Shown here in pieces: positions 38,544 through 48,745 of a DNA stretch of 64,000 nucleotides. The translations under genes were made by a program, and so were the position numbers. The DNA comes from Shewanella decolorationis S12 (GTDB taxonomy: Bacteria > Pseudomonadota > Gammaproteobacteria > Enterobacterales > Shewanellaceae), in assembly GCF_000485795.1 (NCBI RefSeq), contig NZ_AXZL01000070.1, forward strand, positions 1-64,000. The letters run 5' to 3'. The notes under the pieces are model-generated. The model was not told the DNA's origin. It did not search any database and was given only the letters and a program-made list of their open reading frames with translations. Numbering within the stretch: position 1 is the first letter of the stretch; each line of letters starts with the position of its first letter.

Positions 38544-40615
38544 TGTTCGTTATCCCTTGATATTTGGCCATTTTGACGGCGTTTTTGATATTCGAGTTGC
38601 ATCTTGTTACGCAGCAACACCTGTGGATCTTCACTCACGCCCCGCAGTGCTCGCTGCATCTCCGCGGGCAAAGGCTCGCTGTTGCTCGGCGGCGCTTCAA
38701 CAGACTCAACAGCGGTATCTGGGTTGTTATCCGCCTGTGACTGTTTCTCTTTATCCGCTTTTTGCGCTACGGCCTGTTGCTGTTCTTGCTCGGCTTTGGA
38801 CTTATCATCCTCGACCTTTGCCTGCATTTTGGCCTCGTTGCTGGCTGGATCTTCTTTATCTTCTGCATTGTTATCGGCGCGGTTTTGCTGATTGGCTTGT
38901 TGCTCGGCTTGCTGTTGTTCCTGCAGTTCATCTTGCTGATCTTGCTGATCTTGCTTGGCCTTATCATCACTCGCTTGCTGTTTATCCTGTTCGCCTTGCT
39001 GAGGATTATTCTGCTCGGATGAAGCCTCTTGCTCCTGCGCCGGTTTGTCGTCCGCTTGGTCAGGATAATTTTGCTGTTGGGACTGCTGCTCTTGAGACTG
39101 CTGTTGAGCTTGGTCGTTTTGCGAGGATTGTTGATCTCCCTGCTGACCCTGCTGGCTTTGTCCCTGCTGCTGATCGTTCTGATTCTGTCCCTGTTGGTTT
39201 TGATCGCCTTGAGACTGCTTATCTTGATTGTCAGCATTTTGCTGCGATTGTTGCTGGTTCAGCAATTTCTCTGCTAGCTCAAGGTTGGCTTTGGCCTGTG
39301 GGAAATCGGGCTGCTTGTCGAGTGCGGCCTGATAACGCTCCTTGGCTTTATCGGGTTTACCAAGTTGCATCAGCGCGTTGCCTTGATTGTACAGGCCATT
39401 AGCAGAGCTATCTTGCTCAAAGTTTTTTAGCGCCTGTTCGTACTCGCCCGCCTTGTACTGCGCCGCGCCTTGCCATTGGGGCGTCTCGAATTTTTGAGCG
39501 GCATTGGCGTAATCCTCGGCTTGATAGGCCTGCATCGCCTGTTGATCTTTGGTGTGCCAGAGCGAGTCCCAAGCACTAGCATGGGCATTCTGTGGGGCTG
39601 CACCGAGCAATAGACCAGCTAATCCCATCAGCAGCCAGTTGGCGAGCATGCCTTGCCTAAAGCTCAGCAGGGCAGGGATGATTAAAAGTAAGGCGAGGTA
39701 AGGGCCGAGATCCTGCCAGGTTTCCCCATCGAGATCCGTGGCCTTGGCATCGCCACTGTCGCTTAACCAATGTTGCAACTGCACTAGATCCTGACCATCG
39801 GCCCGATTGGGGATCATGATGCCATTATGGTTATCGGCTAATTTTTGCAGTAAGCCAAAGTCGGTTTTGGCGACAACCACTTCATTGCTGCTGTCCCGCT
39901 GTAATTGGCCATCGGGTAAACGGATTGGCGCGCCTTGAGGGCTACCAAATCCCATAATAGCAAGGCGATATTGGCTACCAGCTAAGGCCGAGTTAGCCTC
40001 ATCGAATTGCCTCGGAGTGATGCCATCTGTCATCACAATAATATCGCCGCGCAGATGCCCGCCCTGTGCCAGTAGATTCTTGGCTTGGGTTAGAGCCGCC
40101 GCTAGGTTTGAGCCCAACACAGGCATAATCTCTGGGCTTAAAGTGGGCAATAAATTAAGCAGCGTACCCGTATCTCGGGTGAGTGGGCTTATAGTAAAGG
40201 CATCGCCAGCGAAGGCAATCAGGCCAGTTTCGCCTTCTTTTAAGCCGCGGAGCAAATCTGTCGCTCGAAACTTGGTTTGGGTTAAGCGGTTGGGCGCCAG
40301 ATCGGTGGCAAACATGGAGACTGACATGTCCATCACCAACACTCGGCCTTGCTCGGCTGCAAAAACGGGCAAGGTTTGCTTATTGAGGGCCGGCCCCGCT
40401 AAGGCCAAGGTGGCAATGACCCAAGTGAAAGCCAAGATATGCAGTGGTCGACGGGATTTTTGCGTGCCCTCTGTGACCAATATTTTGGCCAAGTGCGGCG
40501 CAATATAGCGGTTCCAGGCGCTATTACTCTGGTGTTGACGCCATAGCGCCCACAGGATGATGGTGAGTGGCAACAGGGCGAGTAACCATTCTGGACGAAT
40601 AAAATGCAGGCTCAT
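38537..40615 (-). CDS. VWA-TPR protein (BatB/BatC-type fusion) with Q-rich tail
   Basis: This 692-residue protein joins a BatB-like part with a BatC-like part. Two N-terminal membrane helices and a von Willebrand A domain (MIDAS motif DMSVSMFATD near residue 95, MTDGITP later) are followed by a third helix (about 305-325), TPR repeats (about 365-450, with GLYNQGNALMQLGKPDKA) and an extreme low-complexity region rich in Gln, Asn, Asp, Glu and Lys (about 451-625). A short conserved tail follows (LLRNKMQLEYQKRR). It overlaps batA by 1 nt (TAATG) and batD by 7 nt. Confidence 0.9.
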   Translation of the reverse strand: MSLHFIRPEWLLALLPLTIILWALWRQHQSNSAWNRYIAPHLAKILVTEGTQKSRRPLHILAFTWVIATLALAGPALNKQTLPVFAAEQGRVLVMDMSVSMFATDLAPNRLTQTKFRATDLLRGLKEGETGLIAFAGDAFTISPLTRDTGTLLNLLPTLSPEIMPVLGSNLAAALTQAKNLLAQGGHLRGDIIVMTDGITPRQFDEANSALAGSQYRLAIMGFGSPQGAPIRLPDGQLQRDSSNEVVVAKTDFGLLQKLADNHNGIMIPNRADGQDLVQLQHWLSDSGDAKATDLDGETWQDLGPYLALLLIIPALLSFRQGMLANWLLMGLAGLLLGAAPQNAHASAWDSLWHTKDQQAMQAYQAEDYANAAQKFETPQWQGAAQYKAGEYEQALKNFEQDSSANGLYNQGNALMQLGKPDKAKERYQAALDKQPDFPQAKANLELAEKLLNQQQSQQNADNQDKQSQGDQNQQGQNQNDQQQGQSQQGQQGDQQSSQNDQAQQQSQEQQSQQQNYPDQADDKPAQEQEASSEQNNPQQGEQDKQQASDDKAKQDQQDQQDELQEQQQAEQQANQQNRADNNAEDKEDPASNEAKMQAKVEDDKSKAEQEQQQAVAQKADKEKQSQADNNPDTAVESVEAPPSNSEPLPAEMQRALRGVSEDPQVLLRNKMQLEYQKRRQNGQISRDNEQW

Positions 40616-41631
40616 TAACGAACATCCCCCCGTGGTGTTGCTGATGGAACAGGGTTTTTAGTCCGCGAAAACAGCGATAACTGACCTAAGGCTATCCAAA
40701 TGCTGGTGAGTAGCGCGAGGGCGAGCGGCCAATAGAATAGCTCCGCTTGAGGACGATAGCTGAGTTGATCGCGGCTCACGGGCTCAAGCTTGTCAATTTC
40801 TTGATAAATCTGTTCCAGCTCTTGGCTGTTACGGGCGCGGAAATAGCGGCCATGGGTAACATCGGCAATATGCTTGAGTTGGTTTTCATCGAGATCCATC
40901 GACGGATTGACTCGCTCACGACCAAACAGGGTGCGTCTTTCCATAACATCGGCACCCACGCCAACGGTATAAATTGTCACTTTGCGATTAGCGGCGATTT
41001 GGGCCGCTTGCTCAGGATCGATATTACCGGCGTTATTTGAGCCGTCAGTCAATAAAATCAATACTCTGTTACTCTCATCCATCTTATCGAAGCGCTTGAC
41101 CGCAAGCGCAATCGACTCGCCGATCGCCGTTTGTTTACCGACAAGGCCTATCTGCGCCTCCTTTAAAAACTGGGCGACAGAGCGTCTATCTTGAGTGAGT
41201 GGTGCCTGTAGATAGGCGTGATCGGCAAATAAAATCAAACCGATACGATCGCCTTTGCGACGTTCAATAAACTCACTAACCACGTGTTGGATCAGGGTAA
41301 AACGGTCGACCACTTTGCCGTTAATCACCATATCTTCAATCTGCATACTGCCGGATAAATCCACCGCCAGCATCAGATCTCGCCCTTGGCTTGGTAGTTC
41401 AATCGGATCGCCAAGCCATTGTGGTCGGGCGATAGCAAGCACTAACAAGCTCCACATCAACCAATAACGTTTGCGACTTTGGTGGCTGTGGTTCGTGATA
41501 TTGGCTTTGCCAGTTTGACTAATACCGGGCAATTGCAGGCGGCCACCTTCGGCTTGCACCGTTTGGCGACGCCAAAAAATAAAAGGTAAAGGCAGTAAAA
41601 TCAATGCCAAAGGCCATGCGACTGTTAACAT
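40615..41631 (-). CDS. batA: VWA-domain membrane protein (BatA-type)
   Basis: This 338-residue protein has two N-terminal membrane helices around residues 5-25 and 55-75, a von Willebrand A domain with the complete metal site (DLSGSM near 91, TDGSNNAG near 200) and a C-terminal helix (LFYWPLALALLTSIWIALG). VWA domains bind proteins through a divalent metal. A strong GGAGGAG site precedes the ATG. It overlaps the preceding DUF4381 gene by 7 nt and the next gene by 1 nt, so the genes are translationally coupled. Confidence 0.9.
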   Translation of the reverse strand: MLTVAWPLALILLPLPFIFWRRQTVQAEGGRLQLPGISQTGKANITNHSHQSRKRYWLMWSLLVLAIARPQWLGDPIELPSQGRDLMLAVDLSGSMQIEDMVINGKVVDRFTLIQHVVSEFIERRKGDRIGLILFADHAYLQAPLTQDRRSVAQFLKEAQIGLVGKQTAIGESIALAVKRFDKMDESNRVLILLTDGSNNAGNIDPEQAAQIAANRKVTIYTVGVGADVMERRTLFGRERVNPSMDLDENQLKHIADVTHGRYFRARNSQELEQIYQEIDKLEPVSRDQLSYRPQAELFYWPLALALLTSIWIALGQLSLFSRTKNPVPSATPRGDVR

Positions 41632-42218
41632 TGCTCCTCCGCAGGCTTAGCTGGAACCGATGTTACTGCTGCTGACGTACTCGGGTTTTGGTTTGCAGCA
41701 GTGTGCATTATCGGCGTGCTTAATTTGGCTTTTGAAGCAAACCAGCTGCGGGCGAGGGCCTGTAACTCAAGGGCCTCCTCGGCGCTGAGTGGTTTAGCCT
41801 GGTGGCGTTTATCCAATAAAGGCCCAATGCGGCCGCGCTGCTTTGTGGGCAAATGACTATCTAACCAAGTTGCCCACGCGGGGCCGTCGAGTTTGGCTAT
41901 CATTTCCCTTGGCAGATAACTTAAGGCGGTGCGCTTTAACAGCTGATTCACGTCAGAGGGATACTGGTTCGAATGAGGATCAAGTGCTGCAAATAAGCCT
42001 TGGGCGGCTTTTTTAGGCGCTAAGTAGGCGGCTCGTTTTTTGAGCCAAAGAATTGTGGCAATCAACAAAACTAACAGGATAGCGAGTGCTAACCAATAAC
42101 CTATTGCCCATGGCCAAGCCCCAATCGGGTCGGGGAGAATAATATCTTGTAAATCCGCCAAAGCGGGATTTGGCGTGGCTGCCTTATCCAAGGCTGGATT
42201 TAGAGTTTGTGGGTTCAC
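41625..42218 (-). CDS. DUF4381 membrane protein
   Basis: This 197-residue protein has one membrane helix (WAIGYWLALAILLVLLIATILWL, about residues 37-59) and the DUF4381 pattern LQDIILPDPIGAWPWAIGYW before it and LPREMIAKLDGPAWATWLDSH after it. The family is known from MoxR-Bat operons, where it has no assigned biochemical role. The C-terminal tail is Ser/Thr/Pro-rich. It starts with GTG and overlaps the next gene by 7 nt. Confidence 0.85.
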   Translation of the reverse strand: MNPQTLNPALDKAATPNPALADLQDIILPDPIGAWPWAIGYWLALAILLVLLIATILWLKKRAAYLAPKKAAQGLFAALDPHSNQYPSDVNQLLKRTALSYLPREMIAKLDGPAWATWLDSHLPTKQRGRIGPLLDKRHQAKPLSAEEALELQALARSWFASKAKLSTPIMHTAANQNPSTSAAVTSVPAKPAEEQC

Positions 42219-42281
42219 GCTTTGGACTCACTTATGCTTTATGTTGCACTGTCTACTATTACTCACTTATTTGCCGTGCTG

Positions 42282-43250
42282 TTATTGCAGTAAGGCTAAC
42301 TGTTGCGCAAGGGGTAAACCCGCGTCGATAAATTGGGTACGCACCTTTAGCTTCTGCATCATGGCGATAAAGTCATTCTGCTGCTGTTGTTGCAGCCCAA
42401 GCCATGCTTGATAACTGTCGCGAGTCAGCACTCGATCTTGGTCTCCTTCGCGAACGGGCAAACTAAACTGCTTGGGTAAGTTGAGGTTGCCCTGCCTGAG
42501 TGGGTCGGTCACCAGATAAGCGCCAATATCACAATGGCGTTTAAGTTCTGTCAGCGGCGCGATACATTGCGGCGTAAAATGGCTGCCATCTGTGATAATC
42601 CAAATCAATGAGCCCGGTTTCGCGATACGTTGCAAGCGCTGGCAGGCACGCAGGATATGGTCTGGATCCCTTGGATGAGTGCCGAGCTGATTGAGTTGTT
42701 GCTCGTGCACTCGGCGCAATCCTGAAATGAGCTGCAATATCCCTTGGCGGCGACTGCGGGGTTTTAACTCTAGATGCTCAGATTCGCAGGCGATTAAGGC
42801 GCCGAGTCTGTCACCGTGGTTGATGGCATTCCAACCTAGCGTGGTCGCTAAATGTCCCGCTTGTACCGACTGTAATAATAAACTCGAGCCAAAATACAGG
42901 CTCTGGCTTAAATCGAGCAGCAGTAGGATAGGGCGCTCGCGCTCCTCAATAAATAACTTAGTGTGGGTTTGCCCAGTGCGGGCGGTCACGCGCCAATCTA
43001 TGGTGCGAACATCGTCGCCCTGTTGATAGTGACGCACTTCGGCAAATTCCATCCCGCGGCCTTTGATTAAACTGCTGCGATGCCCCGCCATATTGGCACG
43101 TGCCCGGCTGTGACGCTCAGGAATAGCCCGCGCAATCGTCTGGCAGGCGAGCAGTTCTTTCTCGGTTAAATGCAGCCCGTCGGCAAATAATGGCAAGCCA
43201 TGTAGATTGCCATCACTGTGTTGGGATGCGTTTAGCGCACTGTTATTCAT
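42282..43250 (-). CDS. DUF58 protein
   Basis: This 322-residue protein carries the DUF58 motif GRGMEFAEVRHYQQGDDVRTIDWRVTARTG in its first third (landmarks GRGMEF and DDVRTIDWR). After it comes a VWA-like segment with LLLDLSQSLYFGS, which keeps part of the metal-binding DxSxS pattern. There is no membrane segment. DUF58 proteins accompany MoxR ATPases and are thought to link the ATPase to VWA partners. It lies 72 nt after moxR. Confidence 0.9.
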   Translation of the reverse strand: MNNSALNASQHSDGNLHGLPLFADGLHLTEKELLACQTIARAIPERHSRARANMAGHRSSLIKGRGMEFAEVRHYQQGDDVRTIDWRVTARTGQTHTKLFIEERERPILLLLDLSQSLYFGSSLLLQSVQAGHLATTLGWNAINHGDRLGALIACESEHLELKPRSRRQGILQLISGLRRVHEQQLNQLGTHPRDPDHILRACQRLQRIAKPGSLIWIITDGSHFTPQCIAPLTELKRHCDIGAYLVTDPLRQGNLNLPKQFSLPVREGDQDRVLTRDSYQAWLGLQQQQQNDFIAMMQKLKVRTQFIDAGLPLAQQLALLQ

Positions 43251-43322
43251 TCAAAGCTACTCATACAAAGCGATTCATTTACCTAGGATTTATCAGCCCG
43301 TGTATTCAGACCTGCCATGCGA

Positions 43323-44279
<957 letters not shown>

Positions 44280-44388
44280 GATGCTACTCGTTTTTTAGGT
44301 TGAAAATATCGATTGAAAATACGTGTGTGGGCTTAAGACCACGAATATGGTAAAGAATTCCCTAAGGGTTTGGCTAGTGTTAAAAAAA

Positions 44389-44402
44389 CAAACAGGTGTT
44401 TA
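44389..44402. promoter_or_regulatory. PsrA-like box upstream of fadI
   Basis: CAAACAGGTGTTTA fits the PsrA box described in Pseudomonas, (C/G)AAAC-N2-4-GTTT(G/C), except for the last base. PsrA is a TetR-type repressor that responds to long-chain fatty acids and regulates fad genes in several gamma-proteobacteria. It lies about 150 nt upstream of fadI. Confidence 0.45.
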
Positions 44403-44439
44403 AAACTTGCTGACAAGAAGTTAGAATCAGATCACACTT

Positions 44440-44456
44440 TAATGGTCAGACCTGTT
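44440..44456. promoter_or_regulatory. FadR-like operator upstream of fadI
   Basis: TAATGGTCAGACCTGTT agrees with AACTGGTCNGACCAGTT at all but three positions, treating the centre as free. It lies about 97 nt upstream of the fadI start. The moxR gene diverges from the same region, so the site could also affect it, but the arrangement points to fadIJ. Confidence 0.6.
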
Positions 44457-44552
44457 ATTGGGCTTTTTTGGTGCCAAACAGCAGGGCAAACATGGAAATC
44501 GATAGCGCCGCCTGAAATCTCTCAGCGATAGCGCACATAAAGAGGGTGACAA

Positions 44553-45863
44553 ATGAGTGATAGACAACAGGTAACTAACGCAAAGGGTGAGCGTATCGCC
44601 ATTGTGGCGGGCTTAAGAACGCCATTTGCGAAACAGGCGACCGCATTCCACGGTGTGTCGGCGCTCGATATGGGCAAAATGGTAGTTAACGAGATGCTGG
44701 CCCGTAGCGAACTGGATCCTAAGTTGATTGAGCAACTGGTGTATGGTCAGGTGGTACAAATGCCTGCGGCACCGAACATTGCCCGTGAAATCGTGTTAGG
44801 GACTGGCATGGATGTGTCAACCGATGCCTACAGCGTGACCCGCGCCTGTGCGACCAGTTTCCAATCCGCGGTGAATGTGGCCGAGTCAATCATGACGGGC
44901 AATATTGAGATTGGTATTGCTGGCGGCGCCGACTCTTCTTCTGTATTACCTATCGGTGTGTCTAAAAAGCTCGCCCATGCCTTAGTCGATCTGAATAAAG
45001 CCCGCAGTTTTGGTCAAAAATTACAGATTTTCCGCCGTTTAGGCATCAAAGATTTATTGCCAGTGCCGCCTGCTGTTGCCGAGTATTCTACGGGATTGTC
45101 TATGGGACAAACCGCTGAGCAAATGGCCAAGACGTATAATATCAGCCGCGCCGACCAAGATGCGCTGGCACACCGCTCCCACACGTTGGCGAGTGAAACC
45201 TGGGCTTCGGGTCATCTGCGTGATGAAGTGATGGTGGCCCATGTCCCACCCTACAAACAGTTTATCGAGCGCGATAATAACATTCGTGAAAACTCTGATT
45301 TAGCCTCTTACGCCAAACTGCGTCCCGCTTTCGATAGAAAGCATGGTAGCGTGACTGCCGCGAACAGTACGCCGCTGACCGATGGTGCCTCGGCGATCAT
45401 TTTGATGAGTGAAGGTCGCGCTAAAGCCTTGGGTTATCAACCTATTGGGTATATTAAGAGCTACGCATTTACCGCGATTGATGTGTGGCAAGACATGTTG
45501 ATGGGGCCATCCTATGCAACGCCATTGGCATTAAAACGCGCTGGCATGGAATTAGAAGATTTAACCCTTATTGAAATGCACGAAGCCTTTGCGGCACAAA
45601 CCTTAGCTAACATGCAAATGTTTGCCTCCAAAAAATTTGCCGAAGAAAAATTAGGGCGCAATCGTGCCATTGGTGAAATAGATATGAGCAAATTTAACGT
45701 GCTCGGTGGTTCTTTAGCTTACGGCCATCCTTTTGCGGCTACAGGTACGCGTTTAATCACTCAAGTTTGTCGTGAGCTTAAACGTCGTGGCGGCGGAACG
45801 GGCTTGGCAACGGCCTGTGCTGCGGGTGGTTTAGGGGCTGCAATGATTGTGGAAGTGGAGTAA
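44553..45863 (+). CDS. fadI: 3-ketoacyl-CoA thiolase FadI
   Basis: FadI is the thiolase of the FadIJ complex; it cleaves 3-ketoacyl-CoA with coenzyme A to acetyl-CoA and a shortened acyl-CoA. The 436-residue length matches the FadI type rather than FadA. Active-site regions are the nucleophile Cys in [13 protein letters not shown] (near residue 97), [11 protein letters not shown], and the second Cys in [12 protein letters not shown]. It is the first gene of fadIJ, with FadR-like and PsrA-like sites upstream. Confidence 0.97.
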   Translation: MSDRQQVTNAKGERIAIVAGLRTPFAKQATAFHGVSALDMGKMVVNEMLARSELDPKLIEQLVYGQVVQMPAAPNIAREIVLGTGMDVSTDAYSVTRACATSFQSAVNVAESIMTGNIEIGIAGGADSSSVLPIGVSKKLAHALVDLNKARSFGQKLQIFRRLGIKDLLPVPPAVAEYSTGLSMGQTAEQMAKTYNISRADQDALAHRSHTLASETWASGHLRDEVMVAHVPPYKQFIERDNNIRENSDLASYAKLRPAFDRKHGSVTAANSTPLTDGASAIILMSEGRAKALGYQPIGYIKSYAFTAIDVWQDMLMGPSYATPLALKRAGMELEDLTLIEMHEAFAAQTLANMQMFASKKFAEEKLGRNRAIGEIDMSKFNVLGGSLAYGHPFAATGTRLITQVCRELKRRGGGTGLATACAAGGLGAAMIVEVE

Positions 45864-45868
45864 TGGCG

Positions 45869-47998
45869 ATGGAAAAGACATTTAATTTAACCCGCCGTGA
45901 AGACGGTATCGCCATTCTAACAATGGACGTACCCGGCGAAACCATGAATACCCTCAAGGCAGAATTTGGCCCTGAGATAAGTGAGATCCTGTCTGAGATT
46001 AAAGGCGATAACAGTATCCGTGGCCTAGTGCTGATTTCGGGTAAAAAAGACTCCTTCGTAGCAGGGGCGGATATCTCTATGCTCGATGCGTGCCAAACGG
46101 CCGGTGATGCGAAAGCCTTATCCCAGCAAGGGCATGTGGTGTTTAACGAGTTAGAAGCCTTGAATATCCCTGTGGTTGCAGCTATTCATGGTGCCTGTTT
46201 AGGAGGCGGTCTAGAATTGGCGCTAGCCTGTCATCTACGTGTGTGTAGTGATGATGGCAAGACCATGTTGGGTGTACCCGAAGTGCAACTCGGTTTATTA
46301 CCCGGTGGCGGCGGTACTCAGCGTTTACCTCGTTTAGTGGGGATCACTACTGCACTAGATATGATGTTGACGGGTAAACAAATTCGTCCGAAACAAGCGT
46401 TAAAGATGGGCTTAGTTAACGATGTGGTGCCACAAACGATTTTGCTGCAAACCGCAGTGGAGATGGCGCTCGCGGGTAAGCGCACGGCGAAACCGGTTAA
46501 AAAATCGCTGGTTAATCAATTACTCGAAGGCACAGGGTTTGGTCGCAATATTATTTTCGATCAAGCCATCAAGCAAGTCGCTAAGAAAACCCAAGGTAAC
46601 TACCCCGCGCCTGCAAAGATTATTGATTGCGTGCGCCAAGGTATGGCGAAGGGAATGCAGAAAGGGCTTGAGGTGGAAGCCAGCCATTTTGCTGAGCTGG
46701 TGGTATCGAAAGAATCTGAGGCGCTGCGCAGTATTTTCTTTGCTACCACAGAGATGAAGAAAGAAACTGGCGCCGAAGGGGCGACACCACGTAAAGTCAA
46801 AAAAGCGGTGATTTTAGGTGGTGGTTTGATGGGCGGTGGTATTGCTTCGGTCACGACGACTAAGGCTAAAATTCCTGCGCGGGTAAAAGACATTAACGAA
46901 AAGGGCTTAAGCAATGCGCTTTCCTACGCCTATAAGTTATTGGATAAAGGTGTTAAACGTCGTCATATGACGCCGGCCGTTCGTGACAATTTAATGGCAC
47001 TGATGACAACGACAACCGAATATAAAGGCGTTAAGGATGCTGACATTGTTGTTGAAGCCGTGTTTGAGGATTTAGCGCTTAAACATCAGATGGTTAAAGA
47101 TATTGAGCGTGAATGCGGTGAGCACACGATTTTTGCATCTAACACCTCATCTTTACCCATTGGCCAAATTGCACAAGCGGCCAGCCGTCCTGAAAATGTG
47201 ATTGGCTTACATTATTTCTCACCAGTAGAAAAAATGCCGCTGGTGGAAGTGATTGCCCATGCGAAAACGTCTCCAGAGACGATTGCCACCACAGTGGCCT
47301 TTGCCCGCAAACAGGGTAAAACGCCAATCGTAGTACAAGACGGTGCCGGCTTTTATGTTAACCGTATCCTCGCGCTTTATATGAACGAAGCAGCACAATT
47401 ACTGCTGGAAGGGCAGAGTATTGAGCACCTAGACAAAGCCTTAGTGAAGTTCGGTTTCCCCGTCGGCCCTATCACTTTGCTCGATGAAGTGGGTATCGAT
47501 GTCGGTGCTAAAATCGCTCCAATCCTTGAAAAAGAACTGGGTGAGCGCTTTAAAGCTCCAGCAGCCTTCGATAAGTTACTGAGCGATGATAGAAAAGGCC
47601 GTAAAAATGGCAAAGGTTTCTATCAATATGCTGCTGGCAATAAAGCGTCGAGCAAGAAGAAAGCCGTAGATGAAAGTGTTTACGCAGTGCTTGGCATCAA
47701 GCCTGGTATGGACAAAGACTTAAGTGCAGTGGCGGAGCGTTGTGTCGTGCAAATGCTCAATGAAGCAGTACGTTGTTTAGATGACGGCATTATCGCTTCA
47801 TCGCGCGATGGTGATATTGGTGCCATCTTCGGTATTGGTTTCCCACCATTCTTAGGTGGCCCATTCCACTATATTGATACCCTAGGTGCCGATAACTTAG
47901 TCAACATACTGGAACGTTATCAAGCCCAATACGGCGACCGATTTGAGCCATGTCCACGTCTTAAGGCAATGGCGGCAGAAAAGACACGTTTCTTCTAA
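45869..47998 (+). CDS. fadJ: Multifunctional fatty acid oxidation protein FadJ
   Basis: FadJ joins enoyl-CoA hydratase (about residues 1-190) and 3-hydroxyacyl-CoA dehydrogenase (about 310-600). The oxyanion segment [14 protein letters not shown] and the catalytic Glu regions (LGGGLELA and [14 protein letters not shown]) are present, as is the NAD motif [26 protein letters not shown] carries the dehydrogenase catalytic His. The ATG at 45869 has GGAG eight bases upstream, and its MEKTFNL start fits the family better than ATG 45863, which overlaps the fadI stop by one base. The genes are translationally coupled. Confidence 0.96.
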   Translation: MEKTFNLTRREDGIAILTMDVPGETMNTLKAEFGPEISEILSEIKGDNSIRGLVLISGKKDSFVAGADISMLDACQTAGDAKALSQQGHVVFNELEALNIPVVAAIHGACLGGGLELALACHLRVCSDDGKTMLGVPEVQLGLLPGGGGTQRLPRLVGITTALDMMLTGKQIRPKQALKMGLVNDVVPQTILLQTAVEMALAGKRTAKPVKKSLVNQLLEGTGFGRNIIFDQAIKQVAKKTQGNYPAPAKIIDCVRQGMAKGMQKGLEVEASHFAELVVSKESEALRSIFFATTEMKKETGAEGATPRKVKKAVILGGGLMGGGIASVTTTKAKIPARVKDINEKGLSNALSYAYKLLDKGVKRRHMTPAVRDNLMALMTTTTEYKGVKDADIVVEAVFEDLALKHQMVKDIERECGEHTIFASNTSSLPIGQIAQAASRPENVIGLHYFSPVEKMPLVEVIAHAKTSPETIATTVAFARKQGKTPIVVQDGAGFYVNRILALYMNEAAQLLLEGQSIEHLDKALVKFGFPVGPITLLDEVGIDVGAKIAPILEKELGERFKAPAAFDKLLSDDRKGRKNGKGFYQYAAGNKASSKKKAVDESVYAVLGIKPGMDKDLSAVAERCVVQMLNEAVRCLDDGIIASSRDGDIGAIFGIGFPPFLGGPFHYIDTLGADNLVNILERYQAQYGDRFEPCPRLKAMAAEKTRFF

Positions 47999-48019
47999 GC
48001 GCTTAATATAACCTGGTTA

Positions 48020-48048
48020 AAAAAGCGGCAAATCTATGCCGCTTTTTT
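48020..48048 (+). terminator. Terminator after fadJ
   Basis: An 11-bp stem AAAAAGCGGCA/TGCCGCTTTTT with a 6-nt loop and T-run lies 22 nt after fadJ. Confidence 0.92.
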
Positions 48049-48259
48049 ATTGCCTCAAGGCTAATTTTTGCCTAAAAAATGTTCACACATGTTTGAGTGA
48101 TCTTGTATCATGGCGTGCCTATTTACGGCAGTTGTGCCGTAATACCCTAAATTTAGATGTTGATTAGTGCTGATAAATAGCCTCGTTTAGAGTTTATTTG
48201 TATTGAGAACTGCTATTTTTTGATTTGCACATAATGACTTAGTCGATGAAGAGGTTGCT

Positions 48260-48469
48260 GTGGGATTAATGTTTTATGTGATTTTCGTCTTGTCAGTGAG
48301 TTGTTCCTGGTGTTTTGGCGTTGCGGCTTTTAGAATCGGACTTTCTGTAACCTATTGGGCTGTAATGGGATTTATACTGGGACCCTTAGCGTTTCCACTG
48401 TTTTCTTCCCATAAACGTATTGCATTAAGCAGAGTTCGCCAGACTTCTGAATGTAGTCTAACCGCTTAA
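48260..48469 (+). CDS. Small membrane protein of unknown function, 69 residues
   Basis: I do not recognise this 69-residue protein. It has two hydrophobic segments, FYVIFVLSVSCSWCFGVAAF and YWAVMGFILGPLAFPLF, and a basic C-terminal tail, so a small inner-membrane hairpin is likely. The GTG start at 48260 has GAGG five bases upstream; ATG 48269 is an alternative. It lies inside the block that separates fadJ from sixA and shares the convergent terminator at 48498-48532 with the repeat-protein operon. Confidence 0.6.
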   Translation: MGLMFYVIFVLSVSCSWCFGVAAFRIGLSVTYWAVMGFILGPLAFPLFSSHKRIALSRVRQTSECSLTA

Positions 48470-48497
48470 TATTGTTATTATTTGTTGTAATGGGGTA

Positions 48498-48532
48498 AAT
48501 AACAAAGGGAGCATCAAGCTCCCTTTGTTATT
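48498..48532. terminator. Strong bidirectional terminator
   Basis: A 15-bp perfect stem AATAACAAAGGGAGC/GCTCCCTTTGTTATT with an ATCAA loop. It closes the small membrane-protein gene from the left and the minus-strand repeat-protein operon from the right (70 nt after the 38-codon ORF). Confidence 0.93.
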
Positions 48533-48602
48533 GGCCTAGGCCTCGCGCTAGCAAAATAGCTCTAGTCCCTTTGAACTGCATATTTCCGCTTTAAGGGGGA
48601 AA

Positions 48603-48719
48603 TTAATTCCACCAACCCTTTGCTGGGATCACTTCAAGGTGGTTTAAGCCTTCTGGTAATTTTACTTTTTTACGAACAGGCTTTGCGAAACCAAGTGCTT
48701 TTTTGATTGAATTTAACAT
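48603..48719 (-). CDS. Short cationic protein, 38 residues, unknown function
   Basis: This short ORF begins 26 nt after the stop of the tandem-repeat protein. An AAGGAGAG ribosome-binding site stands five bases before its ATG, which is the main reason to believe it is translated. The product starts MLNSIKKALGFAKPVRKKVK, a strongly basic amphipathic stretch, and ends with PAKGWWN. It has no signal peptide and no Cys. It could be a membrane-active or nucleic-acid-binding peptide, or a partner of the exported repeat protein; none of this is shown. A terminator follows, so it is the last gene of a two-gene unit. Confidence 0.65.
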   Translation of the reverse strand: MLNSIKKALGFAKPVRKKVKLPEGLNHLEVIPAKGWWN

Positions 48720-48745
48720 TGACACTCTCCTTCACCTGATTAATG

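Noticed and set aside
38494..39402. Long plus-strand frame of 302 codons
   Set aside because: It is antisense to the batD start and the Gln-rich part of the BatB/C gene; low complexity keeps the frame open. No ribosome-binding site or family resemblance.
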